Assembly: GCA_964455395.1 (NCBI GenBank)
Contig: CAYVWB010000021.1
Coordinates: 1-57,748 of the forward strand
Direction: 5' to 3'
DNA from: CAYVWB01 sp964455395
GTDB lineage: Bacteria; Desulfobacterota; Desulfovibrionia; Desulfovibrionales; Desulfovibrionaceae
Length of the DNA stretch: 57,748 nucleotides
Shown here: positions 25,003 to 33,761 of the stretch, one piece after another
Position numbering within the stretch: position 1 is the first letter of the stretch
Layout: each line of letters begins with the position of its first letter
Position numbers and translations under genes: made by a program
Notes under the pieces: model-generated
The model's input: only the letters and a program-made list of their open reading frames with translations
Databases searched by the model: none
Told to the model about the DNA's origin: nothing

Positions 25003-25584
25003 ATGAATCTCGCCAACCGCATCACTCTGGGACGCATCGCGGTGGTTCCGCTGCTGGCGGCGCTGCTGGCTTTTCCAGGACCGCAGACGTGTCTCGTCGC
25101 GTTCCTCGTCTTTCTGGGGGCGGCGTGCACGGATTTCGTGGACGGCTTCATCGCCCGACGCTGGAACATGGTCACTTCACTCGGGAAATTTCTGGATCCC
25201 CTGGCGGACAAGCTGCTCGTGGTGGTCACACTCATCATGCTGGCTGCGCAGCGCACGGAGCTGGGCGACCCCTGGGTCCCGGCGTGGGTTGTCGCGCTCA
25301 TCACCGCCCGGGAAATCACTGTCACAGGCCTGCGGACAGTGGCGCTGGAGCAAGGCTTGGTGCTCGCGGCAGACCGGTGGGGCAAAGCCAAGACCGTGTT
25401 CCAGACCGCGGCGCTGGCGCTTTTGACACTGCACTACCCGACCCTGGGCTTCGATCCCAACCCGTTGGGGCAGTTTCTCCTTTACATCGCCCTTGTCCTG
25501 ACGGTATTTTCCGGCTGGAATTATTGTCGCGCGGTCTTTCGCGGCCTGCGTGACAAGTCGGAAACGGCAGGTCGAACATCATGA
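25003..25584 (+). CDS. pgsA: CDP-diacylglycerol--glycerol-3-phosphate 3-phosphatidyltransferase
   Basis: 193-residue integral membrane enzyme making phosphatidylglycerol phosphate, the first committed step to phosphatidylglycerol and cardiolipin. The CDP-alcohol phosphotransferase signature is complete: DGFIAR, then G in SLGKF, then DPLAD, with D-G-x2-A-R-x8-G-x3-D-x3-D spacing. The NLANRITLGRI start is typical of PgsA. The ATG at 25003 is preceded by AAGGAG at 14 bases, a little far. The 220 bases between the transglycosylase and pgsA hold no other gene that I can see. Confidence 0.93.
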   Translation: MNLANRITLGRIAVVPLLAALLAFPGPQTCLVAFLVFLGAACTDFVDGFIARRWNMVTSLGKFLDPLADKLLVVVTLIMLAAQRTELGDPWVPAWVVALITAREITVTGLRTVALEQGLVLAADRWGKAKTVFQTAALALLTLHYPTLGFDPNPLGQFLLYIALVLTVFSGWNYCRAVFRGLRDKSETAGRTS

Positions 25585-25756
25585 AGCCGCCACAGCGCGC
25601 CGCCAAGACGTCGCAAGCCGCCGCCTGCGCGCTCCCCCGGGGTCGCTGCGAGACCGCGCGCGGCGTGTTTGGATCCAACAGACGCGAAAGACGCTCCACG
25701 GCGAGCCGCCGCCTGCACACGGCTCCCGCCGGCAAGCCGCATTGGAAGACGCCCCA

Positions 25757-26053
25757 GTGACAGACGAACACCACCAGCAACGCCGCACGCGGCTCGAAAA
25801 CTGCTTGCAGACCATCCTGGAGCTCGAGCCCGAGGTGGAACGGCTCGACTTGGGCCACATCATGCGCGAGGAGTACGCAGCGCTGCGCAAGTTCATGGAA
25901 AAACTGGACTCCGTGCAGTTGGAAGAGGATGACGTGCGGCGCATCGAAGGCGCAACCGAGCGCTTTCTTGAAGAACTCAAGGGCCCGTTGAGCGCTGCAT
26001 TCGGCGCGGAAAGCGACGCCGCGTGCCGCATCAGGCGGCGCTCCACCCACTAG
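25757..26053 (+). CDS. Small hypothetical helical protein
   Basis: 98 residues from a GTG start; not recognised. The middle is a coherent amphipathic helical segment (LENCLQTILELEPEVERLDLG, then EEYAALRKFMEKLDSVQLEEDDVRRIE), and it ends in a basic tail. An in-frame ATG at 25550 would add a 69-residue Arg-rich stretch that overlaps pgsA and looks non-coding, so GTG at 25757 with GGAAG about 9 bases upstream was preferred. It precedes the FtsB-like gene by 10 bases, which suggests an operon and perhaps a cell-envelope role. Confidence 0.6.
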   Translation: MTDEHHQQRRTRLENCLQTILELEPEVERLDLGHIMREEYAALRKFMEKLDSVQLEEDDVRRIEGATERFLEELKGPLSAAFGAESDAACRIRRRSTH

Positions 26054-26063
26054 CAGGCGCTGC

Positions 26064-26420
26064 ATGACCGCCAACCGCGTGTTGCTCGTGGCGCTCTGTT
26101 GCCTCAACCTCTTCCTTGTCTATCGACTTTTCATCAGCGATCAAGGCCTCTTCGCGTATCTGGAACTGAAGGAACGCTACGCCGCCATCGAAACACGGCT
26201 GGCGGAGGTGGACCAGCGCAATCTCGAGCTCAGCCAGGAAATTCGCCAACTCAAGGACGACAAGACCGCTTTGGAGAAATTTCTTCGACAACAGATGAAT
26301 TTTGTCAAAGAGGGCGAAATCATGTATGTCTTTCCGGAGGGCGAAGCAGCACCACCTCTCGCTGAGGAGACCCCGGAAACAGACGACAACGCAGGAGCCA
26401 GCAATGCCACAAACCATTGA
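26064..26420 (+). CDS. ftsB: FtsB/DivIC-like septum formation protein
   Basis: 118 residues: a short cytoplasmic end, one membrane helix (VLLVALCCLNLFLVYRLF), then a periplasmic coiled coil (ERYAAIETRLAEVDQRNLEL through RQLKDDKTALEKFLRQ) and the GEIMYVFPEG end typical of FtsB (E-x-x-x-R...PGE-x-x-Y). FtsB works with FtsL and FtsQ to activate septal peptidoglycan synthesis. The acidic tail beyond residue 95 is extra. The gene overlaps the next one by 17 bases, so the two are co-translated. Confidence 0.8.
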   Translation: MTANRVLLVALCCLNLFLVYRLFISDQGLFAYLELKERYAAIETRLAEVDQRNLELSQEIRQLKDDKTALEKFLRQQMNFVKEGEIMYVFPEGEAAPPLAEETPETDDNAGASNATNH

Positions 26421-27615
26421 ATCGCTTCGCGAAATTTTGGAGATGGACCCGCACTCCAAGGTCTATCTCCCCCTGGCGCGTCTGCTCCTCGAAGCGGGCG
26501 AATACGATGAAGCCCTGGCGCGGCTGGAACAGGGCCTGGCCGCCGCACCCCGCGACCTGGAAGCACAGCTGTTGCGACTGGAAGCGCTGGATGGACTCGA
26601 CCGGGACGACGATCTCCGCGACGCCGCCAGTCTGCTCGGCGACGCCCTCTACAAGAGCCCTGGGTTCTGGCGGGCGTGGGGCAGCGCCCTCAAACGCGAC
26701 AACGCCTCGCCGGATCTCATCGCCGCCGTGGAGCTCATTGCGGCGCACGTCGCCGGCGGAGGACTCAGCTGGGCGGACGTCATCATGCGCGGTCTGGCTG
26801 CGTCCTTGACCCCGGAAGCCCAACGCCGCGCTGTCGGTCCCGCGGCTGTCGCGTCTCACACCGTCCCGAAGTCCGCAGCCGATCCGGCTGGCGACACGGA
26901 CTTCACCCGTGCAGAACTGCGCGATTCCGCCATGGCTCCCGACGCCGCCGAGGCCCTGGAGCAAGCCTGCGAAGCCGCCGCCAAGCCCTCCGAACTCCTC
27001 GCCACAGCGCGGGACGAAGGCCAGGAAGAACGCCCCGGCGAAGCCTTCTCCCTGCGCACGCGCACCATGGCGGACTTGCTGGCGCGCCAAGGCGACTACG
27101 ACGGAGCGTTGGACATCTATCGGGAATTGTTGGGATCGACGCCCCCCGGCGCAGGCAAGGCCGAGCTGGAGCGCCTCATCGAGGAGACGCAGGCCAATGC
27201 GCAGTCGCGCGCTGGCAAGGCCCCGGAACCCAAGCCCCGTACGCCGCGCATGCCCAAACCGCTGAGTCGCGACGCTGCGGAGGCGGCTCCCGAGTCATCC
27301 GCTATTTCCGAGGAAGCCGCTGACAGCGCTGAAGTTTCTGCCCCCGAAGTTTCGACCTCCGACGGCGTTGTCGCCGACGCCGAAGCACCCGCCGAAGCTT
27401 CAGACATCTCTGAAGACGCAGAAGCCGTCGAGACAGCCGAGTATGTGGAACGCGCCTACGAGCCGGCCGCAGACGCGCCGTCGGAGCCGGCGGCGGAAGG
27501 CGCGACAGACGCCGAACTCCCGGCTGCGAAGACGAAGCCCGCGCCCGCCGCCAACAATCTCATCAACACGCTGGAGAGCCTGGCGCAACGGCTGGAGGCC
27601 CGGGCCGCAGGATAG
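26404..27615 (+). CDS. TPR-repeat protein with acidic Ala/Glu-rich tail
   Basis: 403 residues. The first 75 contain two TPR-like helix pairs (SKVYLPLARLLLEAGEYDEALARLEQGL and a following LEAQLLRLEAL), a third TPR-like unit recurs near residue 220 (TMADLLARQGDYDGALDIYRELL), and the C-terminal 130 residues are low-complexity Ala/Glu/Pro. It is probably a protein-protein scaffold. CAGGAG sits 7-12 bases before the ATG at 26404, inside the end of the ftsB-like gene. The overlap and gene order suggest a link with division or envelope assembly; this is inference. Confidence 0.75.
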   Translation: MPQTIESLREILEMDPHSKVYLPLARLLLEAGEYDEALARLEQGLAAAPRDLEAQLLRLEALDGLDRDDDLRDAASLLGDALYKSPGFWRAWGSALKRDNASPDLIAAVELIAAHVAGGGLSWADVIMRGLAASLTPEAQRRAVGPAAVASHTVPKSAADPAGDTDFTRAELRDSAMAPDAAEALEQACEAAAKPSELLATARDEGQEERPGEAFSLRTRTMADLLARQGDYDGALDIYRELLGSTPPGAGKAELERLIEETQANAQSRAGKAPEPKPRTPRMPKPLSRDAAEAAPESSAISEEAADSAEVSAPEVSTSDGVVADAEAPAEASDISEDAEAVETAEYVERAYEPAADAPSEPAAEGATDAELPAAKTKPAPAANNLINTLESLAQRLEARAAG

Positions 27616-27754
27616 CGTATCGCTCGCCGCCGCACGCTGTCTGCACGGCATGGCCGACACGGAACGCCCCTGGGACGTTTTGCCGCGCCGCCATATCGCT
27701 TCGCTGCTGGCGTCCATCCGCAAAATGATGTATTCCGTCACCACACCAACCGTG

Positions 27755-27775
27755 GCGCCGGAGCCGTTCCGGCGC
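27755..27775. repeat. 8-bp inverted repeat in the TPR-lipoprotein gap
   Basis: GCGCCGGA and TCCGGCGC pair perfectly around a 5-base loop, with no T-run on either strand. It lies 140 bases after the TPR gene and could be a weak terminator or an operator. Confidence 0.45.
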
Positions 27776-27894
27776 AGAACGCCCCGCCGGCAAGGCTTCG
27801 CCGTCACGTACGCCCCGGTCTTTCCGGTCTGTCCGGGACCCCCGGCCACCGCGGGGAATTGCGCGCCCCAGGCGCACTGCATATGGAGTCTACC

Positions 27895-28980
27895 TTGAAA
27901 ACATTGACGCGTCGCGCCGTCCTCGTCGTCTTGAGCGCAGCAGCCACGCTCCTCTTCGCAGGGTGCGAGCAGGGCTACTTCAACTACTCCTCCGTGGACG
28001 CCGTCATCGACACCGGCGGCAAGGAAATCCAAGACCTTTACCGCGAATACGTGGAGCCTCAGCCCGACGTCACTCTGGACCCCACCCAGTTCGGTGAAGC
28101 GGAAGAGCGCAAGCTGGCGCGGCTGCTCACGCCTGTGGACGAAAAAGTCTACCGCCTCATCAAGTACATGGACGGCGAGGACCGGCTGCCCCGGGAGAAC
28201 TGGTTCCAGCGGCTCTTCGAACGCCACCCGTGGATCAGCGGCGTGATGGTGGTGGACCAGTACGGTTCGTCCATTTTCCAGCATCCTCTTGATTACAATC
28301 GCGAAGTGGACGTGGAGGCGCTGCTCGCCCTCGGCGCGCCTGAAGTCGACGCAGACGCCGCTCCCATGGAGCCGGCGGCCATGAAAGCCGAGGCTCTGGA
28401 CACCGCCTCCGGCGACCCCGCAGTCTCGGAGGAGCTCGTCCAGGAAGACGCCGTGCTCATGGAGACCGAGGTGGAGACCGCGGAGGCGGAACCCCTTGAT
28501 GTGGCCATGGTGGAGACCGAGCCGGCGCCGGAAGCGAAGCCCTGGAGCGACCACTCCTTGCGCGGCATGGCCGGAGAATCCCCTCTGGGTCCGGAAATCT
28601 ACCTCGTCCAACCGTTTTATGAGGACAATGACTGGCGCGGGCTTATCGTCGTCTATTTCGACCCCCGCAACCTGCTGGAATTCTGTCCTGAACCGGACGA
28701 GCTGGTGATGGTGACGCCGGAACGCGTCATCTGGAGCGCCAAGTATCCGGACGCCGCCCAGAACCTGGCGCAACAGGAATGGAACGCCGTGCTGCAGGAT
28801 CAGGTCTACGGCCAGCTGGAAACAGCCGGCCGCGACTTCTACTGGCTGGGCCGGCACCTGGGACGTTTCTACATGATCTACGCCACAGCCACGCCCACCG
28901 AGGAAGAGCAAGACGCGGAAGAAGCGGCGCGGGAAGCAGCCGAGCAAGCCGCCGAGCAAGCCGCCGCCGAAGCGAACTGA
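27895..28980 (+). CDS. Predicted lipoprotein of unknown function
   Basis: 361 residues from a TTG start. A textbook lipoprotein signal peptide (MKTLTRR, hydrophobic core, LLFAGC) makes Cys22 or a near neighbour the lipidated residue. The rest is acidic with two globular parts: residues about 25-135, and about 225-330, the second containing VMVTPERVIW, which reads like a degenerate Cache/PAS-type sensor strand pattern. They are joined by a low-complexity Glu/Ala linker, and the tail is AEQAAEQAAAE. GGAG lies 6 bases before TTG at 27895; an ATG at 27883 would add four residues and lacks a good site. Function unknown. Confidence 0.75.
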   Translation: MKTLTRRAVLVVLSAAATLLFAGCEQGYFNYSSVDAVIDTGGKEIQDLYREYVEPQPDVTLDPTQFGEAEERKLARLLTPVDEKVYRLIKYMDGEDRLPRENWFQRLFERHPWISGVMVVDQYGSSIFQHPLDYNREVDVEALLALGAPEVDADAAPMEPAAMKAEALDTASGDPAVSEELVQEDAVLMETEVETAEAEPLDVAMVETEPAPEAKPWSDHSLRGMAGESPLGPEIYLVQPFYEDNDWRGLIVVYFDPRNLLEFCPEPDELVMVTPERVIWSAKYPDAAQNLAQQEWNAVLQDQVYGQLETAGRDFYWLGRHLGRFYMIYATATPTEEEQDAEEAAREAAEQAAEQAAAEAN

Positions 28981-29041
28981 GCCGCGGCCTTCGCCTGCAC
29001 GTTCCACACACAGACGCGATGCGGGCCGCGCGCCCGCCCCA

Positions 29042-29051
29042 NNNNNNNNNN
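29042..29051. other. Assembly gap (10 N)
   Basis: Ten ambiguous bases between the lipoprotein gene and fbp. The true gap length is not known from the sequence, so the fbp promoter region may be incomplete here. Confidence 0.98.
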
Positions 29052-29110
29052 CCCAGAGAACACACACGTCGTACAGCACCAGGATCGTAGCCCACCCGAA
29101 GGAGCGGACC

Positions 29111-30133
29111 ATGCCCACCGGCCAGATCACAGTCACCGAACATCTCCTCTATCATCAAAAACAGAGTCCCGAAGCCACCGGCAAATTCACGCAGCTGCTG
29201 TACGATCTCATCCTTGCCGCAAAGATCATCTCCCGCGAGGTGAACAAAGCCGGCCTCGTGGACGTGCTGGGCTTTACCGGCGACATCAACGTCCAAGGCG
29301 AAGCCGTCAAGAAGCTGGACGAATACGCCAACGACATCCTCATCCACCGCATGGAGCGCTCCGGCGTCATCTGCGCCATGGTCTCGGAGGAAAACGCTGA
29401 CATCATCACCGTCTCGGAGAAGTTCCAGCGCGGCGAGTACATCCTCATCTTCGATCCCTTGGACGGCTCCTCGAACATCGACGCCAACGTCAACGTCGGC
29501 ACCATCTTCTCCATCCTCAAGCGGACTTCTTCCTCCCTGGTGGACGCCAGCGAATCCGACGTGCTGCAGCCCGGCTACAAGCAAATCGCAGCAGGCTACT
29601 TCCTCTACGGCACCTCCACCATGCTCGTGTACACCTCCGGTCACGGCGTCTACGGTTTCACCCTGGACCCCAGCGTGGGCGAATTCCTCCTCTCGCATCC
29701 GGAAATCGCCATCCCCGAGAAGGGCAAGATCTACTCCGTCAACGAAAGCTACTACACCTACTGGGACCAACCCACCCGCGACGTGGTGGACTGGTTCAAG
29801 TCCACGGACAACGAACGCGGCAAGCCTCACAGCTTGCGGTATATCGGGTCTTTGGTGGCGGACTTCCACCGCACGCTCCTCTATGGCGGCATCTTCATGT
29901 ATCCCATGGATTACCGCGACCCCAAAGCGCCCAAAGGCAAGCTGCGGCTGCTCTGCGAAGCCAACCCCATCGCCTTGCTGGCGGAGCAGGCCGGGGGCCT
30001 CGCCACCGACGGGACCAAGCGCATGCTGGAAGTGGAGCCGGAAGGCATCCACCAGCGCACGCCGCTCTTCGTGGGCTCCTCCTACGACGTACGCAAGGTT
30101 TCGGAAATCTATCGGAAACACGCCGCCAGCTAG
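29111..30133 (+). CDS. fbp: Fructose-1,6-bisphosphatase, class I
   Basis: 340 residues. It removes the C1 phosphate of fructose 1,6-bisphosphate in gluconeogenesis. Metal-binding signatures: VSEEN (Glu pair) and FDPLDGSSNIDANVNVGTIF near residues 114-133; the sugar-phosphate site MDYRDPKAPKGKLRLLCE lies near 265. Length and motifs match class I enzymes. GAAGGAG precedes the ATG. With pyc, pps and otsA elsewhere in the window, it supports a gluconeogenic flow from pyruvate to hexose. Confidence 0.97.
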   Translation: MPTGQITVTEHLLYHQKQSPEATGKFTQLLYDLILAAKIISREVNKAGLVDVLGFTGDINVQGEAVKKLDEYANDILIHRMERSGVICAMVSEENADIITVSEKFQRGEYILIFDPLDGSSNIDANVNVGTIFSILKRTSSSLVDASESDVLQPGYKQIAAGYFLYGTSTMLVYTSGHGVYGFTLDPSVGEFLLSHPEIAIPEKGKIYSVNESYYTYWDQPTRDVVDWFKSTDNERGKPHSLRYIGSLVADFHRTLLYGGIFMYPMDYRDPKAPKGKLRLLCEANPIALLAEQAGGLATDGTKRMLEVEPEGIHQRTPLFVGSSYDVRKVSEIYRKHAAS

Positions 30134-30147
30134 GCCTCGGCGCCGCA

Positions 30148-30183
30148 GACGCCGTTACTGACGCCGCGACTGACGCCGCCGCC
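30148..30183. repeat. 12-bp tandem repeat, 3 units
   Basis: GACGCCGTTACT, GACGCCGCGACT and GACGCCGCCGCC follow one another in the fbp-tsaD gap, 14 bases after the fbp stop codon. Confidence 0.6.
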
Positions 30184-30312
30184 TCCGGGGGCATCCGCGG
30201 AACGCCGACACGGCCTTTCCCGTCCAGCCTGCCGGGGGGGCCACCTGCGGGATGCGCCGAGGCGCAGTGAACCGACGGACCATCGCCAACCGGCTCATCC
30301 ATTCCACTCGCC

Positions 30313-31434
30313 ATGCTCACACTCGGCGTCGAAACTTCCTGCGACGACACCGGCGTCGCGCTGGTGGCGGACGGCGCGCTGCTTGCGCACCAAGCTGCGT
30401 CCCAGGCGGACTTGCACGCCCTCTTCGGGGGGGTGGTGCCGGAGATCGCCTCCCGGGAACATTACCGGCTGCTGGGGCCGCTTTTCCGCGCCTGTCTGGA
30501 GGAAGCCGGGCTTGAGCCGGAGGCCATCGAAGCGGTGGCGGTGGCGCGCGGGCCCGGGTTGCTGGGCAGCCTGCTGACCGGGGTCTCCTTCGCCAAGGGG
30601 CTTGTGGCGGGATTGGGCGGACCTGCTGTGGCGCAAGGCGATGGCGGTCCCGTGTTGGTGGGGGTGGACCATCTCCAGGCGCACCTGCTGGCTGCCGGGC
30701 TGGAGCAGCCGCTGACGTTCCCGGCGGTGGGGCTCCTGGTTTCCGGTGGGCACACGAATCTGTACTGGATGCCCGAACCGCTTGCGCTGGAACCCTTGGG
30801 CCGCACTTTGGACGACGCCGCCGGCGAAGCCTTCGACAAAGCCGCGCGCGCCTTGAATCTGCCTTACCCCGGGGGGGCGGCCATGGACATGCTGGCGACG
30901 CATGGAACAGCAGACCCGGCGTTGTTTCCCCGCGCGTACGTGGACAATCCCACCCTGGACTTCAGCTTCAGCGGTTTGAAGACAGCGATGACGCAGCACG
31001 TGGCCCGACATCCCGAATGCGCCGCTCCCCACCCTCTGGCGCCGGAGACGCTGCGACAAGGTCGGGAAGCTGCTGTTGCTGCGCTGGGCGATCGGTTCCA
31101 AGCCATGGCGGACTGCTGCGCGTCCTATGTGCTGGCGGTGGCCGAGACCCTCGCCATCAAGACGTCGCGGGCTTTGGAGCAGCACCCCGAGACGCAGGCG
31201 TTGTTGCTGGCCGGGGGCGTCGCCGCCAGCCGGGTGACGCGGCGTCTGCTGGAGGACACGGCTTCGGCGCACGGGGTCCGCTTCATCGTCCCCTCGCCGG
31301 CGCTCTGCACGGACAACGCCGCCATGGTGGCCTTCCTGGGCGAGCGGTTGGCGCAAGCCGGACGCTGTCATGATCTGGACCTGGACGCGATTCCCCGCGG
31401 ACAGGCCGTGCCCAGGGATTATCTGCAGCGATGA
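30313..31434 (+). CDS. tsaD: tRNA N6-adenosine threonylcarbamoyltransferase
   Basis: 373 residues of the Kae1/TsaD ASKHA fold. It transfers the threonylcarbamoyl group to A37 of tRNAs reading ANN codons, with TsaB/TsaE. Marks: LGVETSCDDTGVAL at the start, metal ligands His120 and His124 in DHLQAHLLA, SGGHTNLY, GEAFDKAARAL and a late TDNAAMVA. The ATG at 30313 gives the canonical N-terminus, but no strong ribosome site is visible before it. It ends 259 bases ahead of trxA. Confidence 0.95.
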   Translation: MLTLGVETSCDDTGVALVADGALLAHQAASQADLHALFGGVVPEIASREHYRLLGPLFRACLEEAGLEPEAIEAVAVARGPGLLGSLLTGVSFAKGLVAGLGGPAVAQGDGGPVLVGVDHLQAHLLAAGLEQPLTFPAVGLLVSGGHTNLYWMPEPLALEPLGRTLDDAAGEAFDKAARALNLPYPGGAAMDMLATHGTADPALFPRAYVDNPTLDFSFSGLKTAMTQHVARHPECAAPHPLAPETLRQGREAAVAALGDRFQAMADCCASYVLAVAETLAIKTSRALEQHPETQALLLAGGVAASRVTRRLLEDTASAHGVRFIVPSPALCTDNAAMVAFLGERLAQAGRCHDLDLDAIPRGQAVPRDYLQR

Positions 31435-31502
31435 ACAGACGCGCGAGGCCTGCGTCAAGTTGGCGCCGGATCGTCGCGGAGTGGAGGAAGGACGCATAAC
31501 GC

Positions 31503-31538
31503 TTGACATGGCGGCCTCCCGCAAAATAAGTGTATGAT
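31503..31538 (+). promoter_or_regulatory. Promoter region of trxA-trxB-bamD
   Basis: TTGACA at 31503-31508 and, downstream, AT-rich ATAAGT (17-base spacing) and TATGAT (31533-31538, 24-base spacing). The -35 is perfect; which -10 pairs with it is unclear. This is the only consensus-like promoter between tsaD and trxA and would give a leader of about 150 bases. Confidence 0.55.
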
Positions 31539-31541
31539 AAT

Positions 31542-31660
31542 GAAGCCCGCATGCGAACGCGGGCGCAACGCCGTCCAAGAGGAAGCAGCTCGCCTGGCCG
31601 CGTCGGGGTCCCCCCCAGGGCTCCGCAAGCCTTAGCTCTTCAGAGCTCGCCCGACGTTTT
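31542..31660 (+). promoter_or_regulatory. Structured trxA leader with terminator-like stem
   Basis: The predicted 5' leader contains GCCCGC/GCGGGC (31545-31564), then CGTCGGG (from about 31598) pairing with CCCGACG (about 31648-31654), followed by TTTTT. Inside that outer stem are GGCT/AGCC and AGCTC-TTCA-GAGCT hairpins, giving a three-way junction. A closed stem with a T-run before the coding region is the form of a transcription attenuator. No known riboswitch class was recognised. Confidence 0.45.
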
Positions 31661-31693
31661 TCGCGCAATCCCCTAAGACCAAGGAGATCCCTT

Positions 31694-32014
31694 ATGGCTC
31701 TTCAACTCACAGACGCCACCTTCGAGGAAGAAGTTCTGAAAAGCGAAATTCCCGTGCTCGTGGATTTCTGGGCTCCTTGGTGCGGCCCCTGCCGCGCCAT
31801 GGGTCCTGTCATCGACGAGATGGCCAACGAATACGAAGGCAAGGTGAAGATCAGCAAGATGAACGTGGACGAAAACCAGGCCACGCCGAGCAAGTACGGC
31901 ATCCGCGCCATCCCCACGCTCATCCTGTTCAAAGGCGGCGAAGTGGTGGAGCAGATCACCGGCGCTGTCTCCAAGTCCAGCATCAAGGAAATGATCACCT
32001 CCAAAGCCCTCTAG
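31694..32014 (+). CDS. trxA: Thioredoxin
   Basis: 106-residue disulfide reductase with the classic active site WCGPC (Cys30, Cys33), the cis-Pro in AIPTLILF and a typical TrxA length. It is reduced by the adjacent thioredoxin reductase and supplies electrons to ribonucleotide reductase, sulfate-assimilation and repair enzymes. AAGGAG lies 9 bases upstream of the ATG. trxB follows after 7 bases. Confidence 0.97.
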   Translation: MALQLTDATFEEEVLKSEIPVLVDFWAPWCGPCRAMGPVIDEMANEYEGKVKISKMNVDENQATPSKYGIRAIPTLILFKGGEVVEQITGAVSKSSIKEMITSKAL

Positions 32015-32021
32015 ATCCGCC

Positions 32022-32939
32022 ATGAAAAGGTATGACAGCATTGTCGTTGGGGGCGGCCCTGCGGGTATGACGGCCGCCCTCTACCTTTTGCGTGCAGGCG
32101 TGAAGATGGCGTGGGTGGAGAAGCTTTCCCCCGGCGGACAGACGCTGCTCACGGAGGAGATCGACAACTATCCGGGCCACCCCAAGAGCATCAAGGGCTA
32201 CGAGCTGGCGGACCTGTTCGCTGCGCACCTGGAAGGCTACGAGTTCGACCGCATGATGGACGAAGTGCGCGAATTCAAGCCTGAACCGGGCAAGCACCAG
32301 CTGCTTGTGGGGGATGAATGGGTGGAAGCCAAGAGCGTCATCCTCTGCACGGGGTCGCAGTACCGCAAGCTGGGTCTGCCGCGTGAAGAGGAGCTGACCG
32401 GGCGGGGCGTTTCCTACTGCGCCTTGTGCGACGGCAATTTCTATCGCGACAAGGTGGTGGCTGTGGTTGGCGGCGGCAATTCCGCGCTGGAGGAGTCGCT
32501 CTACCTCGCCAAGATCGTCAAGAAGCTCTACCTCATCCACCGCCGCAACGAATTCCGCGGCATGATGTGCTACCAGGACAAGTGCTTCGCTGATCCCACC
32601 ATCGAAATGGTGCTGGAACACACCGTGCAGGACCTGCTGGGCGAGAACGAAGTCACCGGCTTGCGCTTGACCCACGTGAACACCGGCGAGGAGAAGGTGC
32701 TGGAAGTGGATGGCGTCTTCATCTTCGTGGGCTTCACGCCGCAAGCGACATTCTTCCCGAAAGCCCTGGACCAGGACGACGCCGGCTACCTCATCACCAA
32801 CACCGAGATGCACACCAACATCGAAGGGGTCTACGCCGCCGGCGACGCGCGCTCCAAACTCTGCCGGCAAGTGGTCACCGCCGTGGGCGACGGCGCCACC
32901 GCCGCTCACGCCGCTTCGGTCTATCTGGAAAAGCTATGA
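32022..32939 (+). CDS. trxB: Thioredoxin reductase
   Basis: 305-residue FAD enzyme that reduces TrxA. FAD-binding GGGPAGMTAALYLLRAG opens the protein; the redox pair is CALC (Cys133, Cys136), a small variation on the common CATC. The cofactor domain has VVGGGNSALEE and HRRNEFRG, whose Arg pair favours NADPH, and it closes with GVYAAGDARSKLCRQ. It lies in an operon with trxA upstream and overlaps bamD by 4 bases (ATGA). Confidence 0.96.
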   Translation: MKRYDSIVVGGGPAGMTAALYLLRAGVKMAWVEKLSPGGQTLLTEEIDNYPGHPKSIKGYELADLFAAHLEGYEFDRMMDEVREFKPEPGKHQLLVGDEWVEAKSVILCTGSQYRKLGLPREEELTGRGVSYCALCDGNFYRDKVVAVVGGGNSALEESLYLAKIVKKLYLIHRRNEFRGMMCYQDKCFADPTIEMVLEHTVQDLLGENEVTGLRLTHVNTGEEKVLEVDGVFIFVGFTPQATFFPKALDQDDAGYLITNTEMHTNIEGVYAAGDARSKLCRQVVTAVGDGATAAHAASVYLEKL

Positions 32940-33667
32940 AACGATTTCTCACCAGACTGGCGCCTGCGCTCTTGCTGGCGAGCCTGCTCACGGGCTGCGG
33001 CATGATCGATTATTTCTACCTCCCCGTGCCCGAAGACACGGCCCAGGAACTCTGGGAAGCGGGGGTGGATTCCATGAACCAGACGAAATACTTCGAAGCG
33101 TCGCGGTACTTCACCAAGCTCAAGGACCGCTACCCCTTCAGCCCCTACACGGTGCAAGCCGAACTCGCGCTGGGCGACGCCTACTTCCTCAACGGCGACT
33201 ACGAGGAAGCCATGGACGCCTACATCGACTTCGAGACCCTGCACCCACGGCATCCGGAAATACCATACGTGCTCTATCAGGTGGGCGTCTCCGGGTACAA
33301 GGCGTTCACCACCATCGACAGACCGCAACCCACCGTGGTGGAAGGACTGGAATACTTGCGCCGGCTGCGCGACACCTTCCCGGAAACCACCTACGCGCAG
33401 GAAGCCGAGAACTACATCGCTCTCAGCCGCGAGATCCTCGCCAAGCGCGAGCTCTTCATCGCAGACTTCTACTGGCGCACGGAACAGTATGGCGGAGCCT
33501 GGAATCGCTATACGTATGTTGTTGAAAACTATGCAGATCTGGCTGAATTGCAGCAGTATGCGCGCAAACAGTCGGAACTCTCCTATCTGCGGTATCAGAA
33601 ACAGCAGTCGGAGTTCGCTCAGCGCCAGCAGTTCGGCGCCTGGCAAGACTACTTCATGTGGCTCTGA
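32936..33667 (+). CDS. bamD: Outer membrane assembly lipoprotein BamD
   Basis: 243 residues, the usual BamD/ComL length. The signal peptide ends in the lipobox LLTGC. TPR-like helix pairs follow, starting with AQELWEAGVDSMNQTKYFEASRYFTKLKDRYPFSPY (residues about 35-70), where the KYFEA and RYP words are characteristic. BamD is the essential lipoprotein of the BAM complex that inserts beta-barrels into the outer membrane. Its start overlaps the trxB stop (ATGA), so the two are translationally coupled, an arrangement that ties redox supply to envelope assembly only by operon. Confidence 0.92.
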   Translation: MKRFLTRLAPALLLASLLTGCGMIDYFYLPVPEDTAQELWEAGVDSMNQTKYFEASRYFTKLKDRYPFSPYTVQAELALGDAYFLNGDYEEAMDAYIDFETLHPRHPEIPYVLYQVGVSGYKAFTTIDRPQPTVVEGLEYLRRLRDTFPETTYAQEAENYIALSREILAKRELFIADFYWRTEQYGGAWNRYTYVVENYADLAELQQYARKQSELSYLRYQKQQSEFAQRQQFGAWQDYFMWL

Positions 33668-33751
33668 CATGCGCCATGCGTGGGGGGCGGCCGCTCGGCG
33701 ACATGCGCCGGAGCGGACCGCCTCCACCGGCGACTCCTCCATGCCGATGGT

Positions 33752-33761
33752 NNNNNNNNNN
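33752..33761. other. Assembly gap (10 N) flanked by an 11-base repeat
   Basis: Ten ambiguous bases in the 213-base bamD-hypothetical gap. GCCTCCACCGG occurs on the left (33720-33730) and again directly on the right (33762-33772), so an unresolved tandem or dispersed repeat may have caused the break. Confidence 0.95.

Noticed and set aside
27663..27894. Open frames in the TPR-lipoprotein gap
   Set aside because: No start signal or conserved pattern; low-complexity Arg/Pro.
31560..31600. Resemblance to the SRP RNA domain IV (GGAAGCAGC)
   Set aside because: The 3' half matches but the 5' partner (CAGG) and the GNRA loop are missing, so it is not an SRP RNA gene.
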